A stretch of DNA of 64,000 bases from Macrosoma leucophasiata (Eukaryota; Arthropoda; Insecta; Lepidoptera; Hedylidae). Below, piece by piece: positions 31,986 through 43,479 of this stretch (positions are counted from its first letter, which is position 1; each line of letters begins with the position of its first letter). The stretch is from the NCBI GenBank assembly GCA_036365455.1, contig JAWQUS010000030.1, positions 8,122,001-8,186,000 of the forward strand, read 5' to 3'. A model generated the notes under the pieces. The model worked only from the letters and a program-made list of their open reading frames with translations, was not told the DNA's origin and ran no database searches. The position numbers and the translations under genes were made by a program.

Positions 31986-32218
31986 GGTGATAGAGTTCCA
32001 GTGTCGGAGCTTGGCACCATCTTATTACCTAATCTGCCTGCCGCCAAATGGTAGTGTCCAGCACTATCGTGTTCCGGTAAGGTAGTAATGTATGGCCCCG
32101 TCACAACTATCACAGAGACATAAGAACTAAGGTCTTAGGGATGCAACAGAACATCTGCATTTTTAGTTCTTTTTTTTTGTTAGATGTCAATTATAGGCTG
32201 CAATCACATGTTGACACA
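31986..32218 (+). mobile_element. Family A repeat, subtype with TATCACAGAGAC
   Basis: 'GTGATAGAGTTCCAGTGTCG', 'CGCCAAATGGTAGTGTCCAG', 'CTATCGTGTTCCGGTAAGGT', 'TATAGGCTGCAATCACATG'. The 3' end is degraded. Confidence 0.72.
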
Positions 32219-32446
32219 CTTTAAAGAAAATCATAACGATATGTATGAAAATGAAATGGTAGCTGGTTGCATGCAATAATTCTGGAGATGCTGGAGCCAC
32301 TATATTTCTGCAGTATTTTTATTCTAAATGAATACTACATTATGTTATTTACTTACTAAAACCCCGCATGATTCAAGGCATAAAACATACATGATTGATC
32401 ATGATGTTTAATGGTAGTCTTAAAAATCTATTGAAAAATCATGATT

Positions 32447-32620
32447 GTGCGGCTATGTAATTCCTGGCAGAAATACATAATAGCTTAGGCCTCAGGAGTG
32501 ACAACGCATTGGCGTAATAACATTGATATCTCTGGTTTTTAGAAGATGTCCATATGCTACAGTATTCACTTACTATTAATAAGAACTGTATGTTTGTTTG
32601 CAATATCATAACACAAAAAG
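32447..32620 (+). mobile_element. Family A repeat, 5'-truncated
   Basis: 'GGCTATGTAATTCCTGGCAG', 'CTTAGGCCTCAGGAGTGACA', 'GTATGTTTGTTTGC' and 'AACACAAAAAG'. The first half is missing. Confidence 0.68.
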
Positions 32621-32624
32621 AAAT

Positions 32625-33055
32625 CCTTCCTGTAAAATTGCTGATCACGAGACGTGCTTAAGTTTAATAGTCGTTTCAAACATCAAGGCTAGTATTTCAG
32701 TAGTTCTTACACTTACTTCACTAGACCATAGCAGTTCAATTATAATCTAACAACCGACATTCATTTATGATTAGCACAGATAACAGGGTATCTGCAGTGC
32801 TGTGATGGTATTGCATGTCGCTACATGGGCTAAAGCGTGTTATTAACAGAAGGTAATATCATTTCAGATAACCAATCTACAGCCGTAATAAATAGACTAA
32901 TGAGTGTCAATATCAAAAGAAACAATCGGTTTACCGACACATTTCGTATCTACATAGAGTTGCTAATATATTTATTCATTTAGCAAATCATTCTTCTTAA
33001 TTTGTAGAAAATGTCAAAATAATCACTTTGATATCTTAAGGAAGTAAGCAAAGAT
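32625..33055. other. No feature recognised
   Basis: Unique AT-rich sequence. Confidence 0.35.
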
Positions 33056-33059
33056 ATAA

Positions 33060-33320
33060 AATGCCTCTTGGATCGAGGAAAAAGAGCGTTTGCAACTTCC
33101 TTCAATTTGTTCTGTTCAAATAGTCTACATCCAGTTCTTAGCGGCCATCCTCTCAATGTAATCTCTTCCTCTCAAATGGTATCTACCGACTAATCTCTTG
33201 TGTTCCCAAGGTCTCCAATCTATGTAACACGGCTTTGCACTACGAATTTGGTTTACGGGTTGCTTCCTGTCTATTGCCATTTAAATCTAGTCGCTCGTTT
33301 TATTATGTCAGACACTTGGA
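33060..33320 (-). pseudogene. Decayed LINE reverse transcriptase C-terminus
   Basis: Minus-strand translation gives DWRPWEHKR, then VGR, then DYIERMAAKNWM, in one frame (about 33130-33235), with stops before and after. This order (WRP...KR.VGRP..RW.DD...AGKNWM) is typical of the C-terminal tail of RTE-like and related LINE polymerases. A very old remnant of a LINE lineage other than the intact copy. Confidence 0.6.
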
Positions 33321-33324
33321 TTTC

Positions 33325-34115
33325 TTTTCTCAACTTCTTGTTAGTTTCCACGGTGATCACGTAGAGTTACTTCCACCTACGTTTCACTACCGTTTGGTCA
33401 ATTATAAGAACTAAGAAATATACTATTAATATGCGTTCGTAATATTCCTGCTCGCGTAAGAGAGTGTTGCAATACTCAATCTATCTTATTTCTTGGCGTG
33501 CTATGTTAGCTTCTCATAACAATTCATCCTTTAGAATAAATGTCGCCAAGTATCACATTGAATCCGTGATGAAATTGAATTAATTTTACAATACAGAGAT
33601 AGTTTTTTTTAAATACAAATGTCATTTCAGCAAATGTTGTTAGATATTTTTGACCAACAGCTCTATATCATAAAAATACGACTAGAAAATCGTGCGCCAC
33701 CATCAGACGAAGGTCGGCCGACACTGGGCTGGTCGGTCACTGTGAACAATGTCCATCTATTGTAATCATTTTACTCATGAGTTGTGCAACTGATACCTAC
33801 GTTGATACGTACTACGCATGACACCCTAACCATTGACGCTTGACCCCTTATCGCGTTGCCACATTTAAGTCTAAGATTTTATTAATTAATTTAAGAAAAA
33901 TAGTATATCTATGATACTGCAGCTATATAAGTATTCGGCCGACAACGAGCCTGTTGGGCACTATGAATAATGTCCATCTACTGTAATTTATTTACACAAA
34001 CATTCTTCTTTAGATACCTGTCAGTTTAATCCACCCTCGAAACGTTTTATTTGTTCATCATACGCGTAACTCATAACAAAATAATAATCCTACGGTGGTC
34101 ATTCCTTCCCTTATT
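33325..34115. other. No feature recognised
   Basis: AT-rich. Two similar pieces containing 'GTCCATCTA' and 'TGTAAT' occur at 33749-33770 and 33968-33990, too short to classify. Confidence 0.35.
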
Positions 34116-34119
34116 GGGT

Positions 34120-34188
34120 TCAATATGCAGATGCGTTGCCACTGAGACCTAAGGTGTCATATCTCTGTGATAGTTACTACGGGGGCAT
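34120..34188 (-). mobile_element. Family A scrap, minus
   Basis: 'ATGCAGATGCGTTGCCACTG' then 'CTCTGTGATAGTTACTACGG': the middle of the TATCACAGAGAC subtype. Confidence 0.55.
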
Positions 34189-34524
34189 AAAATATGAACG
34201 TAAGTTCTCGCAGAATGGGAGTAGGTGAGAGCACCATTTTCATAATTATAACTGACTGCCGCTGGTGTTGTGGCTAGTGGCTAGTGGAATAAAAATCATA
34301 TTTGAAAAAAGTTGTGGGTTTACCACGATTTCCTCAAATTTCGGATCAATTTGATGGTATTATCAGATCGACCCGAATTTTGAAAACTTAGAAGTATATC
34401 CTTTCAAATGAGTTTCGAGCTTTAAAAATCGCTACAGAATTGACGGCCTAATCGGTGATGATACATATAAAATATTCATAGGTGTCCAACATTGACTTTT
34501 TTAAGTCGATTACAAAATAATATA

Positions 34525-34892
34525 TAATAAAATAATAATGGCAACCCATTATACGTCCCACTGCTGGGCACGAGTCTCTCCCCTTTTTTTTGGGGGGAGG
34601 CCTGGAGCTTACTCCACCACGCTGCTCCAATGCGAATTGGTGGAGGTGGGTGGGTTAGTGGCCAACCCGCTGTCGGATGTTTTCAAACCGCCCATAAGGC
34701 CTCCGACAAGGTTTAACGACTGCTATCTATTGATAGCAACCGGGACCGACGGCTTAACGTGCCCTCCGAAGCACGGAAACGCGCATTTAATTTGCCACTA
34801 GCGGTCACCCATCACACTACCCGACCGCGCCCGTAGTGCTTAACCGAGCAGATCGCTTCCGATCTAAACAAGCCGCTGGGCCATGCGCGCTT
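34525..34892 (-). mobile_element. 5S rRNA-derived SINE, complete copy
   Basis: Read on the minus strand, the first ~90 nt contain the internal promoter of 5S rRNA in the right order and spacing. These are the A box core GTTAAGC (34838-34844), the intermediate element GGGCGCGGTC (34823-34832) and the C box GATGGGTGACCGC (34801-34813). The body is unrelated to 5S, with a small hairpin TGCTATC/GATAGCA. The end is 'GGGACGTATAATGGGTTGCC' followed by (ATT)n. A perfect 12 bp target duplication CAAAATAATATA (34513-34524 and 34893-34904) proves retroposition of a 368 bp unit. It is not a 5S gene: only the promoter half is kept. It should be transcribed by RNA polymerase III with TFIIIA (family knowledge). 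Confidence 0.88.
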
Positions 34893-34909
34893 CAAAATAA
34901 TATACTTGC

Positions 34910-36025
34910 ATTCAAATAAAATATTTTATTGTGATTAGTCGTTGGCGTCATTTATAAACGAATTGTAATAAGACCTAAATGAGCTGCGAATAGAAATCGT
35001 ACGGGAAAAATTTGCATTACGGATTAGTTCTTGCAATATATGTTGTTACAGTTATGATGCAAGCGTGAACTATAATTTTGTACAATGGGCCTTGATGATA
35101 GTATACTCATATTGATAAGCCTAATTGTTGCCTTACAATGACTGTCAGATAAGTACACCGCATTATATTTCTTTGGTTAATGATTGATAATACTAATAAT
35201 GTAATAGGTATTTGTTGAACAAACATTATCAGTTTAATTTGATCATTGTCTGATTATTTTGCAATATGAAAGTTAGAGGAGTATAATTCACCAAGCTGTT
35301 GTGTTGATCTTCTGATCATCCGTCAAAATGAAGTAAGTGGGCAATTCATTCGTTCGTTTACTTACCTAATTTTAAAATGCACTTCAACAAATCCTAAGTG
35401 GGTATTTCGAATTGTCCAGTTTAATTTTCACTTATGTCAATAGGCGTTCACATTTAGTTGTTGAGGACTTACAAAAACGTTAGAACTGAGCCTATGCATA
35501 AGCATAGTAAGGCACGTGAATAGTTATGAAGATTTTTAAAAAAATAGACGGAGAACGGAGACGGACGGATTGACTTTGTTTATCTTCAGCCCTAACATTT
35601 TAGGAATGTAGTTTTTCCATAGATTACAGTAGTATTTTGTATGTATAAGAAGTCTACCTGTGCTATTTATGATGACATAGTAAATTCATAAAATTTATTA
35701 ATGAACCCAGTGACCGCGATTCCGATTGACACTTGATAGTTCTTTTTCAATTTTGTCCAACTACTTGATCTCTTTTTCTAAATCGCATCACCTGCCGAAG
35801 ACAAAAGTCATAGACTTAACGCATGTGCTTTTTGATTCGGTTCTCAAATATCTATTTCATGCTATTGACAAAAAATCATGTACATTTTCAGAGTTGAAAA
35901 ATTTGGACGATAATATTTTGTGAAGAGATCTAAAGATAAAAATATATTCCGAAGGACATCAACTCCCATATACCGTTGGCAGCTTACACGTCAGTGGTGG
36001 CATGTCCTAATATACGAATATAGAT
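34910..36025. other. No feature recognised
   Basis: AT-rich, no recognised gene or repeat. The ORF at 35726-35923 has no domain. Confidence 0.35.
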
Positions 36026-36029
36026 GTTA

Positions 36030-37180
36030 CAGTGCGACCAACTTATCTCTGAAATGAAGGATGTCGTCACCGTCGTATCGGTGTTGCTAGTTAATTTTGT
36101 TTTGCTTAAGATTGGGATAAAAGTTTTAAATGAGTAAAAACAACTGTGTTTGTTTAAGTTATTATGCTAAAGCCTGTCTAGATTATAACTATAGTGGCTA
36201 CAGCATGATAAATGTACGTTAAAAAAAAACAAATTGATTGTTTTTAAAATTTATTGGAAACCAGTATCTAGCTCTCCAAGCTGATAATGTCATTGCGCTC
36301 CATCAATACTTTACGATTAGACAGCGTTTTTTTGATACGAAATCCCAATTTATGGAGCAGTTTTCGAAGAGATTCTCTGTGTCCTGTATAATTTATTTCA
36401 GTCCTTAAGACATCTAGAAGCTTATTGACAGTAGGCACTTCCTTCCTGGCAGAATAAAATTCATGAACTTTCCGTCTAATAACTCTCTGGTCAAAATCAT
36501 CAACTAAAATAAATCCACTTTTACATGTTCGTTTCTTGCCTGGTGTGCGAATTTTAGTATCGGATTTTTCTGCTTCTTGCCCCTCTCTGACAATATTAGA
36601 TATTGTTCCTAAGCTTACACCTGAAATCAAATAAAATAATTCAGTATACATCTAGCAGGTCAGCTGGCTCACTCCAAAGATAGGGTAGAAACAATGAAAC
36701 TATTATTATTACTAATTTAATTAAAAACGTAATCGTAAATACAGATTATTTCAAGTTGTTCAAATAAAAATCAAGCCAAAGCTGTTATCGTAAATAAAAA
36801 ATATAAAGAATATTCTGTAAATTAAATTTAGGTAATAGATTGTATCAATTTAACTGACTTATTAAAATTGGGTAATTTGTGTGATAAGAACTGGCAACAC
36901 TGACCTGTAGCTGCCGCAATTCGATTGTATATTTGATTAAATGGAATTATAAGGGAGCCTGCTGTCGAGATTCTTCTTCAAAAAAGGATTTAACCTTTAG
37001 AATAATATTCCGGGCATCACTTTTCATAGCTTTCAGCATATTCAATAGTTAAAATCAAGAAATATAGCAATAAAACAAACACAGCACACGAAAGTAATAG
37101 ACACTGACAATCCAATGACACTTCAACATGGCGGTTTTAGTTCCTTTTTTTGCCATTTCAGAGATAAGTTGGTGGCACTG
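36030..37180 (-). mobile_element. IS630/Tc1-like DNA transposon, internally deleted
   Basis: Inverted ends CAGTGCGACCAACTTATCTC (left) and, inverse, CAGTGCCACCAACTTATCTC (right), with one mismatch and extending to about 27 bp. Flanked by TA at 36028-36029 and 37181-37182. 1,151 bp. Encodes only the DNA-binding half of a transposase in two exons; the catalytic half is missing. It could still be moved by a full-length relative. Confidence 0.85.
36268..37039 (-). pseudogene. Transposase DNA-binding region, two exons, no catalytic domain
   Basis: Exon 1 (37039 down to 36905) starts ATG and encodes SDARNIILKVKSFFEEES and, after a one-base frame change, PFNQIYNRIAAAT. An intron (36904-36621) with GT and AG borders follows. 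Exon 2 (36620-36268) continues GVSLGTISNIVREG, so the helix-turn-helix AAATGVSLGTISNI is rebuilt only by splicing. Then a winged-helix-like part (DFDQRVIRRKVHEFY, HRESLRKLLHKLGFRIKK) ends at LMERNDI and a stop. In full-length relatives a DDE domain follows; here it is absent, and CCAATAAA right after the stop could serve as a polyadenylation signal. The frame change in exon 1 makes it a pseudogene, unless translation starts elsewhere. Confidence 0.75.
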
Positions 37181-37332
37181 TATCTAGCCTTAACAAATTA
37201 TTTGACACAGAACAACCGGTCCGAAACCGCAGATTAAACAATTAAAATCAGCAAACACTTCCTTAACACCTGACAAAGCGTTTGCCAGATTACGTACACT
37301 GACGTCAAGGGGGGCAATAAATTATGCTGTCT

Positions 37333-37389
37333 GTACAGACGAAGCAAAAATATCTTTGTAAAACAAAGATATTATTGCTTTGTCTGTAC
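37333..37389. repeat. 27 bp inverted repeat, two mismatches, 3 nt loop
   Basis: Arms 37333-37359 and 37363-37389. A pre-miRNA-like length but the loop is only AAA, so a DNA palindrome is more likely. Confidence 0.55.
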
Positions 37390-37394
37390 GCTTT

Positions 37395-38145
37395 ATAACA
37401 GAAAATGAAATTAACTTCGTAATAAATGCACCGTTTATCACCAAATATGTCACGTGATAGTTATCTGGTACTGGAAAGCAAGTCTTAAATTGCGTGTTCG
37501 GCTAATAAAAAGAATGACCGAGTTCTAGTTCAATCATTTTCGAATCGATATCGATTTCATTGTTAGTGTCGTATACGGAAGGCGATCGTCGTCAATTACT
37601 GTTTTGCACGTAACTATTGTGCAATAGATATCTCATGTTACCAGCAAAAAGTTAACTAGGCCCAAAAAACGTATACTATAGATGCAATTTCGTTAAGTGT
37701 TGTTGTCTAGAGATCACTCTGTCTTAAAACAGCTAATAAAGGTAGCTGTGTCTATTATAAAAAGTGAGTAATAGTGAAAGTATCCTATTTTGAGAAGTTT
37801 TATTTAGGGATGTAAGTTACTGTGATCTCTATCACATAAGTCCATTATGATGCGGTTGGTTAAGTTATAATCTGCATTCGTTGATAAAACTTTAAGACAA
37901 ATGTCTTATTCATGACAAAAGCTTGTGCAAGGGTAGAGTGCTTGATACTAATACCTACTTAAGTGTAATTTGTTGGAGACAATCGAAGTATTAATCTTAA
38001 TTAGATCCTAAATAAGATAAGTGTTGAGTAGACAACCGGAACATACATACTTTGACATATTTCTATCTCAATATTAAAATTGGCAGGGAACACTAGGTTA
38101 TTATCGTCAATAGTTACGTGTGTCGCTGCACGTTTATCTAATTAC
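37395..38145. other. No feature recognised
   Basis: AT-rich, no recognised feature. Confidence 0.35.
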
Positions 38146-38148
38146 TTA

Positions 38149-39048
38149 TCTATACTTATAATAAAACTGTAGAAGTGTAAATTCTGTACATTAAAAATAT
38201 TGTAAAAATAAATACCAGGGGATGTTACTAGATCGATACTGAACACAAATATGTGATTAGAAAAATTTTTGTCTGTCTGTCTGTCTATTTGTTCAAGCAT
38301 CACAGAAAAACTACCAGTCCGATTACAATGAAACTTGGTATGATTATACTTTAACCTTTGGCGCACAACACTGGGTACTTTTTATCCCGGAAAAATGTCT
38401 GTTTGTCTGTGTGTTTGTGCACGCTAATATCAGAAACGGCTTATTCGATTTGCAGTTTTTACTAATATATTGTGATAAGTTTCACTTAACATTTAGTGTT
38501 TGTTTCATGTGAATTGGTTCAGAAATAGAGTTATGTCAATTTAAAGAATCATATCGAATATTTTTAAGCTATTCTACTCGTATATCTTAGTTCTATCTTT
38601 TAGGGGATTTCGTACCTAAAAGGTAAAAACGGACCCTACGAATTTCTAATCCTCCGCTGTCTGTCTGTCTGTCTGTCTGTCCGTTCGTCTGTCTGTCACC
38701 AGTCTGTATCTCATAAATAGTGATAGCGAAAACTAACATATTCACAAAAGGAAAATGTTATGGGGTCCAAGGGGCCATACAATAAAGGTTTTTTTTCGTA
38801 TATTTATTGCTCGATAATAATAACGGTAGCAAGTAGACGCTTAAAATTTTCACAGTATTTTTAGATCTTATGTGGTATATTACCTTCCATAATAAATCTA
38901 TACGAATAAATAAAATTGGAGTGTCTGTTTGTAATATCAAAATAAACGCTTTTTACTAAATATGTATGTATACACGCTTTTTACTAAATATGTGTGCATA
39001 TGTATGTATACACGGTACATATACCAAAACAACATTTTTTACAATTTT

Positions 39049-39099
<51 letters not shown>

Positions 39100-39518
39100 T
39101 TGGCGGGGCTAATCTTGGGAACGGCTTGACCGATTTTGACGGTACTTCCACTGGCAGATAGCTGATGTTATGAGGAGTAACTTAGGCTACTTTTATCTCC
39201 ATACATCCATACATACATACCTACATACAAATAAGTAGAATTGGAGTATATCCGACTTTGACGGGACTTCCACAGGTAGGTAGCTGATGTAATAAGGAAT
39301 AACTTAGGCTACTTTTATCTCCATACATACATACATACATAATAATCATAATAATAATGGCAACCCATTATACGTCCCACTGCTGGGCACGAGTCTCTCC
39401 CCTTTTTGGGGGGAATAACTTACGCTACTTTTATACTAGCTGCGCCCACGACTTCGTCCGGGTAGATATTGAACAATCATATTTTTTCTCACGTGGACGA
39501 AGTCGCGGGCACAGCTTG
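38149..39518 (+). mobile_element. Non-autonomous Helitron, long form, copy 2
   Basis: Begins A|TCTATACTTATAATAAAA and ends GGGCACAGCTTG|T (the CTAG terminus has one change). 1,370 bp, collinear with 14467-15833 throughout, including the (TCTG)n tracts and the 'AGGGGATTTCGTACCTAAAA' block. A fragment of the 5S-SINE 3' end lies inside at about 39345-39412. Confidence 0.83.
39345..39412 (-). mobile_element. 5S-SINE 3' end fragment nested in Helitron
   Basis: (ATA)n, then 'ATGGCAACCCATTATACGTC' and 'CACTGCTGGGCACGAGTCTC', identical to the tail of the copy at 34525-34892. It occupies the position of the third internal repeat of the Helitron, so it is a short 5'-truncated insertion. Confidence 0.75.
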
Positions 39519-39524
39519 TTTTCA

Positions 39525-40720
39525 AATATAGTTATACCATGGCATTCTTAACATTCAAATTAGATACCTACTCTGTTTGTTTTTAGAACCTATGACATTA
39601 TTGAAAAATATTTACAATTAAAAATTAAAATCCTGTCTGTCAGACTTTCCCACTCAATTAGCGAGACTGATCGGATTATGATATCATCTTATTTATAATA
39701 TTCCTCGTTTACGCTTCTGTAGCGTAGGAGTCATTCTTCAGAAACTGTTCCGGTAGTAACAAGATCAGATCTCAAGGTCGTTCACATTGGCTTCAAAGGA
39801 TAAAATAAATGTTTAAAGTATCGCCCGATAAATATAATGTTTAATGGGTTGACTCAGACAGTGTCATTTATTAAACGATGAATATACTGAGAGAGAGAGA
39901 GATGAATAACTTTATAGACACGACGCTTTGATAAGAAAGTATGAGATAAATTTGAGTAAATTAGTCATTTCTCGAGATCAAAGTTAGCTCTCGTATTCAA
40001 TTTGTTGATGTACACTATTAATTCTGGCTTTTGCCCTCAAATTCGTTAGAAATTTTGGGAACCCCTTGCTAAGTGCAGTCAGTAGTCACACTGCGAAATA
40101 ACCTTTTCCTTTAACTTTAACTAAGTGTGATGTTTTTTTTTAATGAACATGAAATGGTTTCGCTTTCAACTTGCTCTCTAGATGAGAGAGCTAGGATATG
40201 AGGAGTTGAACTCGAAAACCTTATGGAACCTCGCACACTTGCAGCGTCAAACTCCGAATCTGGCAGCATACCAGAAATCCTAGACAAAGACCTATGCGGT
40301 CGACTGAGCAATGATCGAGTACTAGGTACTTCTTTGTTGTTTTAAAAAATGAGTAATTATCATTTATTTGAATAAATACATAATTACGAAAATCCATCAC
40401 AAATCAAAAGTTATTATAGTGCGACAGGTGTAATGGATACAATTTCTTCGGCGCGGTCGATTCATTCGATGTGGATATTCAGTGAATATCCGCATTATGC
40501 ACGTTCGACGCGTTCGGCTCTGATAGCTGTGTTCACTTTTATACGACTTTTTCGACTGGCGGACCTGAGTCCTATTCTAAAGGAACGGTAGGTACTACAG
40601 GGCGTTTCCCAAAAAAACCTTCATATTCTATATTATTCAGGTGTTCCCTGAGGGAACTACACACCTTTCGGTTGTGCGTTATTGTTCAGTCCGAAACGGA
40701 AGAGTTTTATATATTAACTA
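39525..40720. other. No feature recognised
   Basis: AT-rich with (GA)n at 39891-39903. The minus ORF at 40117-40311 has no domain. Confidence 0.35.
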
Positions 40721-40723
40721 CGA

Positions 40724-41009
40724 GTAGTTGTGCCCGCGACTTCGTCCCCGTAGCAATTTATGATTGTTTAGTATATATTATTATACCCGGACGAAGTCGT
40801 AGGAGCAGCTAGTATTAAAAAAAAGCCGTCAAAATCGGTCCAGCCGTGGCCGAGATTAGCGGGAACAAACAGACACACAGACAGACAGACAAAAATAGTA
40901 AAAAATGTTGTTTTGATCTAAGTATTGTGTGTACATACATACGTATTTAGTAAAAAGCGGTTATTTTTAAATTACAAACAGACACTCCAATTTTATTTAT
41001 TTGTATAGA
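40724..41009 (-). mobile_element. Non-autonomous Helitron, short form, minus
   Basis: On the minus strand A|TCTATACAAATAAATAAA to GGGCACAACTAC|T (terminus degenerated from CTAG). Keeps the terminal palindromic module (40724-40812) and the (CAGA)n tract. Confidence 0.8.
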
Positions 41010-41014
41010 TTATA

Positions 41015-41575
41015 AGGATCAAAAACAAAATAGACCCTGATAAAAGTCTCATATAGAAAGTCTTTCACTTTCGGCAACTAACTATGAAATGATTATTAGT
41101 ACTTTTAATATATCTATATGCATCATAACCTTTTTTAATGTCAATTAATTGTAGTAAATATTAGATTTATAATTCAAAAAAAGGCAAAAGAGTCGAATAA
41201 TCGGCCTTCAATGGTTCCAAAATTTGAATAATTTCAATACGTTTACATTATAATGAAGTGTACTTGCATATTATCATAATTACAGTTACTTATCAATAAG
41301 TACACGATTATCTCGCCAAATAAGTGACGGATTAGAAGAGCCGATCCGTCGAACCGGTCTTATTAAATGTCACCCCGTTTTTTATAACCTTCGGCGTATT
41401 CATTAATTTTGTATTTTACTTGCAACTACGCATTCTTCACAGTGATTGCGATTTAATGTCTTTATAACTATATAATTTGACTGTTGCGTCTTAGTACATG
41501 GACCGAATTAAAACCGACTAAATACGAGTTGGAGTTGCGCATTTATTCCGTACGATTAAACAATATCAGAACTAA
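41015..41575. other. No feature recognised
   Basis: AT-rich sequence. Confidence 0.35.
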
Positions 41576-41577
41576 CC

Positions 41578-41925
41578 CTTCATACGTCCCACTGCTGGGT
41601 CTCTCCCCTTCTTGGGAGGAGGCCTGGAGCTTACTCCACCACGCTGCTCCAATGCGGGTTGGTGGATATAAGGGTTAGTGGCCAACCCGCTGTCGGATAT
41701 TTTCAAACGGCTCATAAGGCCTCCGACAAGGCTTAACGACTGCTATCTATCGATAGCAACCGGGACCGACGGCTTAACGTGTCCTCCGAAGCACGGAGAC
41801 ACGCATTTTAATTTGCCACTAGCGGTCACCTATCACACACCCGACCGCGCCCGTATCGCTTAACCGAGTAGATCGCTTCCGATCTAAACCAGGCGAGGGG
41901 CCATGCGCACTTCAATTTTCAAAAA
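41578..41925 (-). mobile_element. 5S rRNA-derived SINE, second copy
   Basis: Collinear with 34525-34892. The inverse keeps GTTAAGC (A box core), GGGCGCGGTC and GATAGGTGACCGC (C box, one change). The 3' tail is shortened at 'CATACGTCCCACTGCTGGG' and no target duplication is visible, so the copy is older or truncated at both ends. Confidence 0.82.
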
Positions 41926-41927
41926 AT

Positions 41928-42165
41928 GTTATTCTACTGGAAGAGAATTCTGGCTTCCACTAGTGCATTCAGTTAACCGAACAATGGCGGTCAAGCCATT
42001 CCAATGGGGCGGTAGTAAGTGTAAGAACCCAAGATGGGCAGCAGTATCTTGTGATAAAACTACCGTCACTGCGCTCGCCAATCCGCATGCCAAGCGTGGC
42101 GATTATTGCATATCCTCCTTATGGGAAGGCCTTGGCTTAACAGTGGAAATCTTTTGGCTGAGATG
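41928..42165 (+). mobile_element. Family C repeat, second copy
   Basis: 'TTCTACTGGAAGAGAATTCT', 'CCATTCCAATGGGGCGGTAG', 'GCCAAGCGTGGCGATTATTG', then 'TCTTTTGGCTGAGATGATGA' and the end. It abuts the 5S-SINE with almost no spacer. Confidence 0.65.
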
Positions 42166-42237
42166 ATGATTGTTTTATTTTTTCGAGGGATCGAACTTGT
42201 TGACTTGTTTATTTTTATAATACCCTTTACCACGATA

Positions 42238-42515
42238 AGTCATAGAGCAACCGGGTCACCGGCCGCGGCGGACTGGAGGGGAGTAGCCATAGCGTTTATT
42301 ACCGATGCAAAACAGTCTGTCGTGCGACTCACACGCACACTACAAAAATCGTCTATTGCTAAAAAACTCACATCTTGTCTTTAACAAAATACAGAAACAA
42401 TTTCACGCACACATTTAAACATCTAGGCGACAGGTATAGGCCCATTTGGGCTTGTACTTTGACAGAGGGGAAAGCCTGCATATGGCTACTCCCCGGTGTT
42501 GCTCTATGCAATAAG
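42238..42515 (+). mobile_element. Family F element with inverted ends
   Basis: The left end CATAGAGCAACCGGGTCACC and the inverse right end CATAGAGCAACACCGGGGAG are terminal inverted repeats. Inside are 'GTAGCCATAGCGTTTATTAC', 'AAAAATCGTCTATTGCTA' and 'ACATCTAGGCGACAGGTATA'. 278 bp, no ORF: a MITE-like element. ATAAGT occurs just outside both ends and may be a duplication. Confidence 0.68.
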
Positions 42516-42519
42516 TAGA

Positions 42520-43250
42520 TGTCAAAACTAACAAACAATGTTTTTTTTTAATTGGGCGAATATAAGCTGCTAATCTCTAAACAGCATTATCGTTTTATTT
42601 TCCCGGGTGAATGAATTTTAAATGTATATGGGTATCTCTGTAAATTTAAGTTGTATATTTATATATTATAATTATTTATTTATCGTTTTAATTTTCTAAA
42701 TAATTCCTGTACATTTCAGTCCTTCTCAGTAGCAAGAGTTTACCCAGTGATATTTAATTCAACGCAATCAAATCATATTAATATTTAATTAAAATTCTTA
42801 ACATAATAACTTCATTTACATATAGAAGCAAAAATAAATTGACTCATCGAGCAACTCACGTACAAAGCACATCGGTCACTTAATTAGACTGCCAAAGGCG
42901 ATTTAATTACTTCCTAATATTGACAAAGCTACTTTTTGTCGTTCACTCTCTGATCGCTATGTCAAATGGAGTCGGAAAAAACCTTATCGATTCAACGAGA
43001 CCTTCAATAGATCTGAGATTACTTTGGTTTGTTTACAATATTCTTTGATAGCCGGTTCGTATTCCGAGTACACGTGTTTTTCACTATCTTTATTAACTTT
43101 TGTGAAACAATAATAGTTTTTTTTTATATTGCCCGTAAGATGTAATCAATTTTATAAATATAATAGTCGCTTTGAGTATTAAAACTCATGATAGAATGAA
43201 CAAAGGCATAATTAAAAATGGATCTAAAGTATTGATTTGTTTTGCTGAGT
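42520..43250. other. No feature recognised
   Basis: AT-rich sequence. Confidence 0.35.
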
Positions 43251-43252
43251 AC

Positions 43253-43475
43253 CTTTTTTTTAATGTAAAGAATGTGGCAAACAAGCATGCCTTTATACGT
43301 CTACACAAAAACTAGAGGTCAAAATACAGATGCGTTGCCATCCCTGAGACCTAAGTTGTCATGTCTCTGTGATAGTTATTACGGGGCTATACATTACTAT
43401 CTATCCGGCACACGATAGTGCTGAACACTACCATTTGGCGGCAGATAGAGGTAATGCGGTGGTGCCTACGCCACT
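43253..43475 (-). mobile_element. Family A repeat, TATCACAGAGAC subtype, minus
   Basis: 'GTGGCAAACAAGCATGCC', 'CTCTGTGATAGTTATTACGG', 'GATAGTGCTGAACACTACCA', 'TTTGGCGGCAGATAGAGG'. Ends at GGTGCCTACGCC, so the extreme 5' part is missing. Confidence 0.76.
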
Positions 43476-43479
43476 TTAT

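Noticed and set aside
34801..34882. 5S rRNA gene
   Set aside because: Only the internal promoter half resembles 5S; the remainder does not, and the unit has a SINE body and target duplication.
37333..37389. microRNA precursor
   Set aside because: The arms pair almost perfectly with a 3 nt loop, unlike a miRNA hairpin; no known mature sequence recognised.
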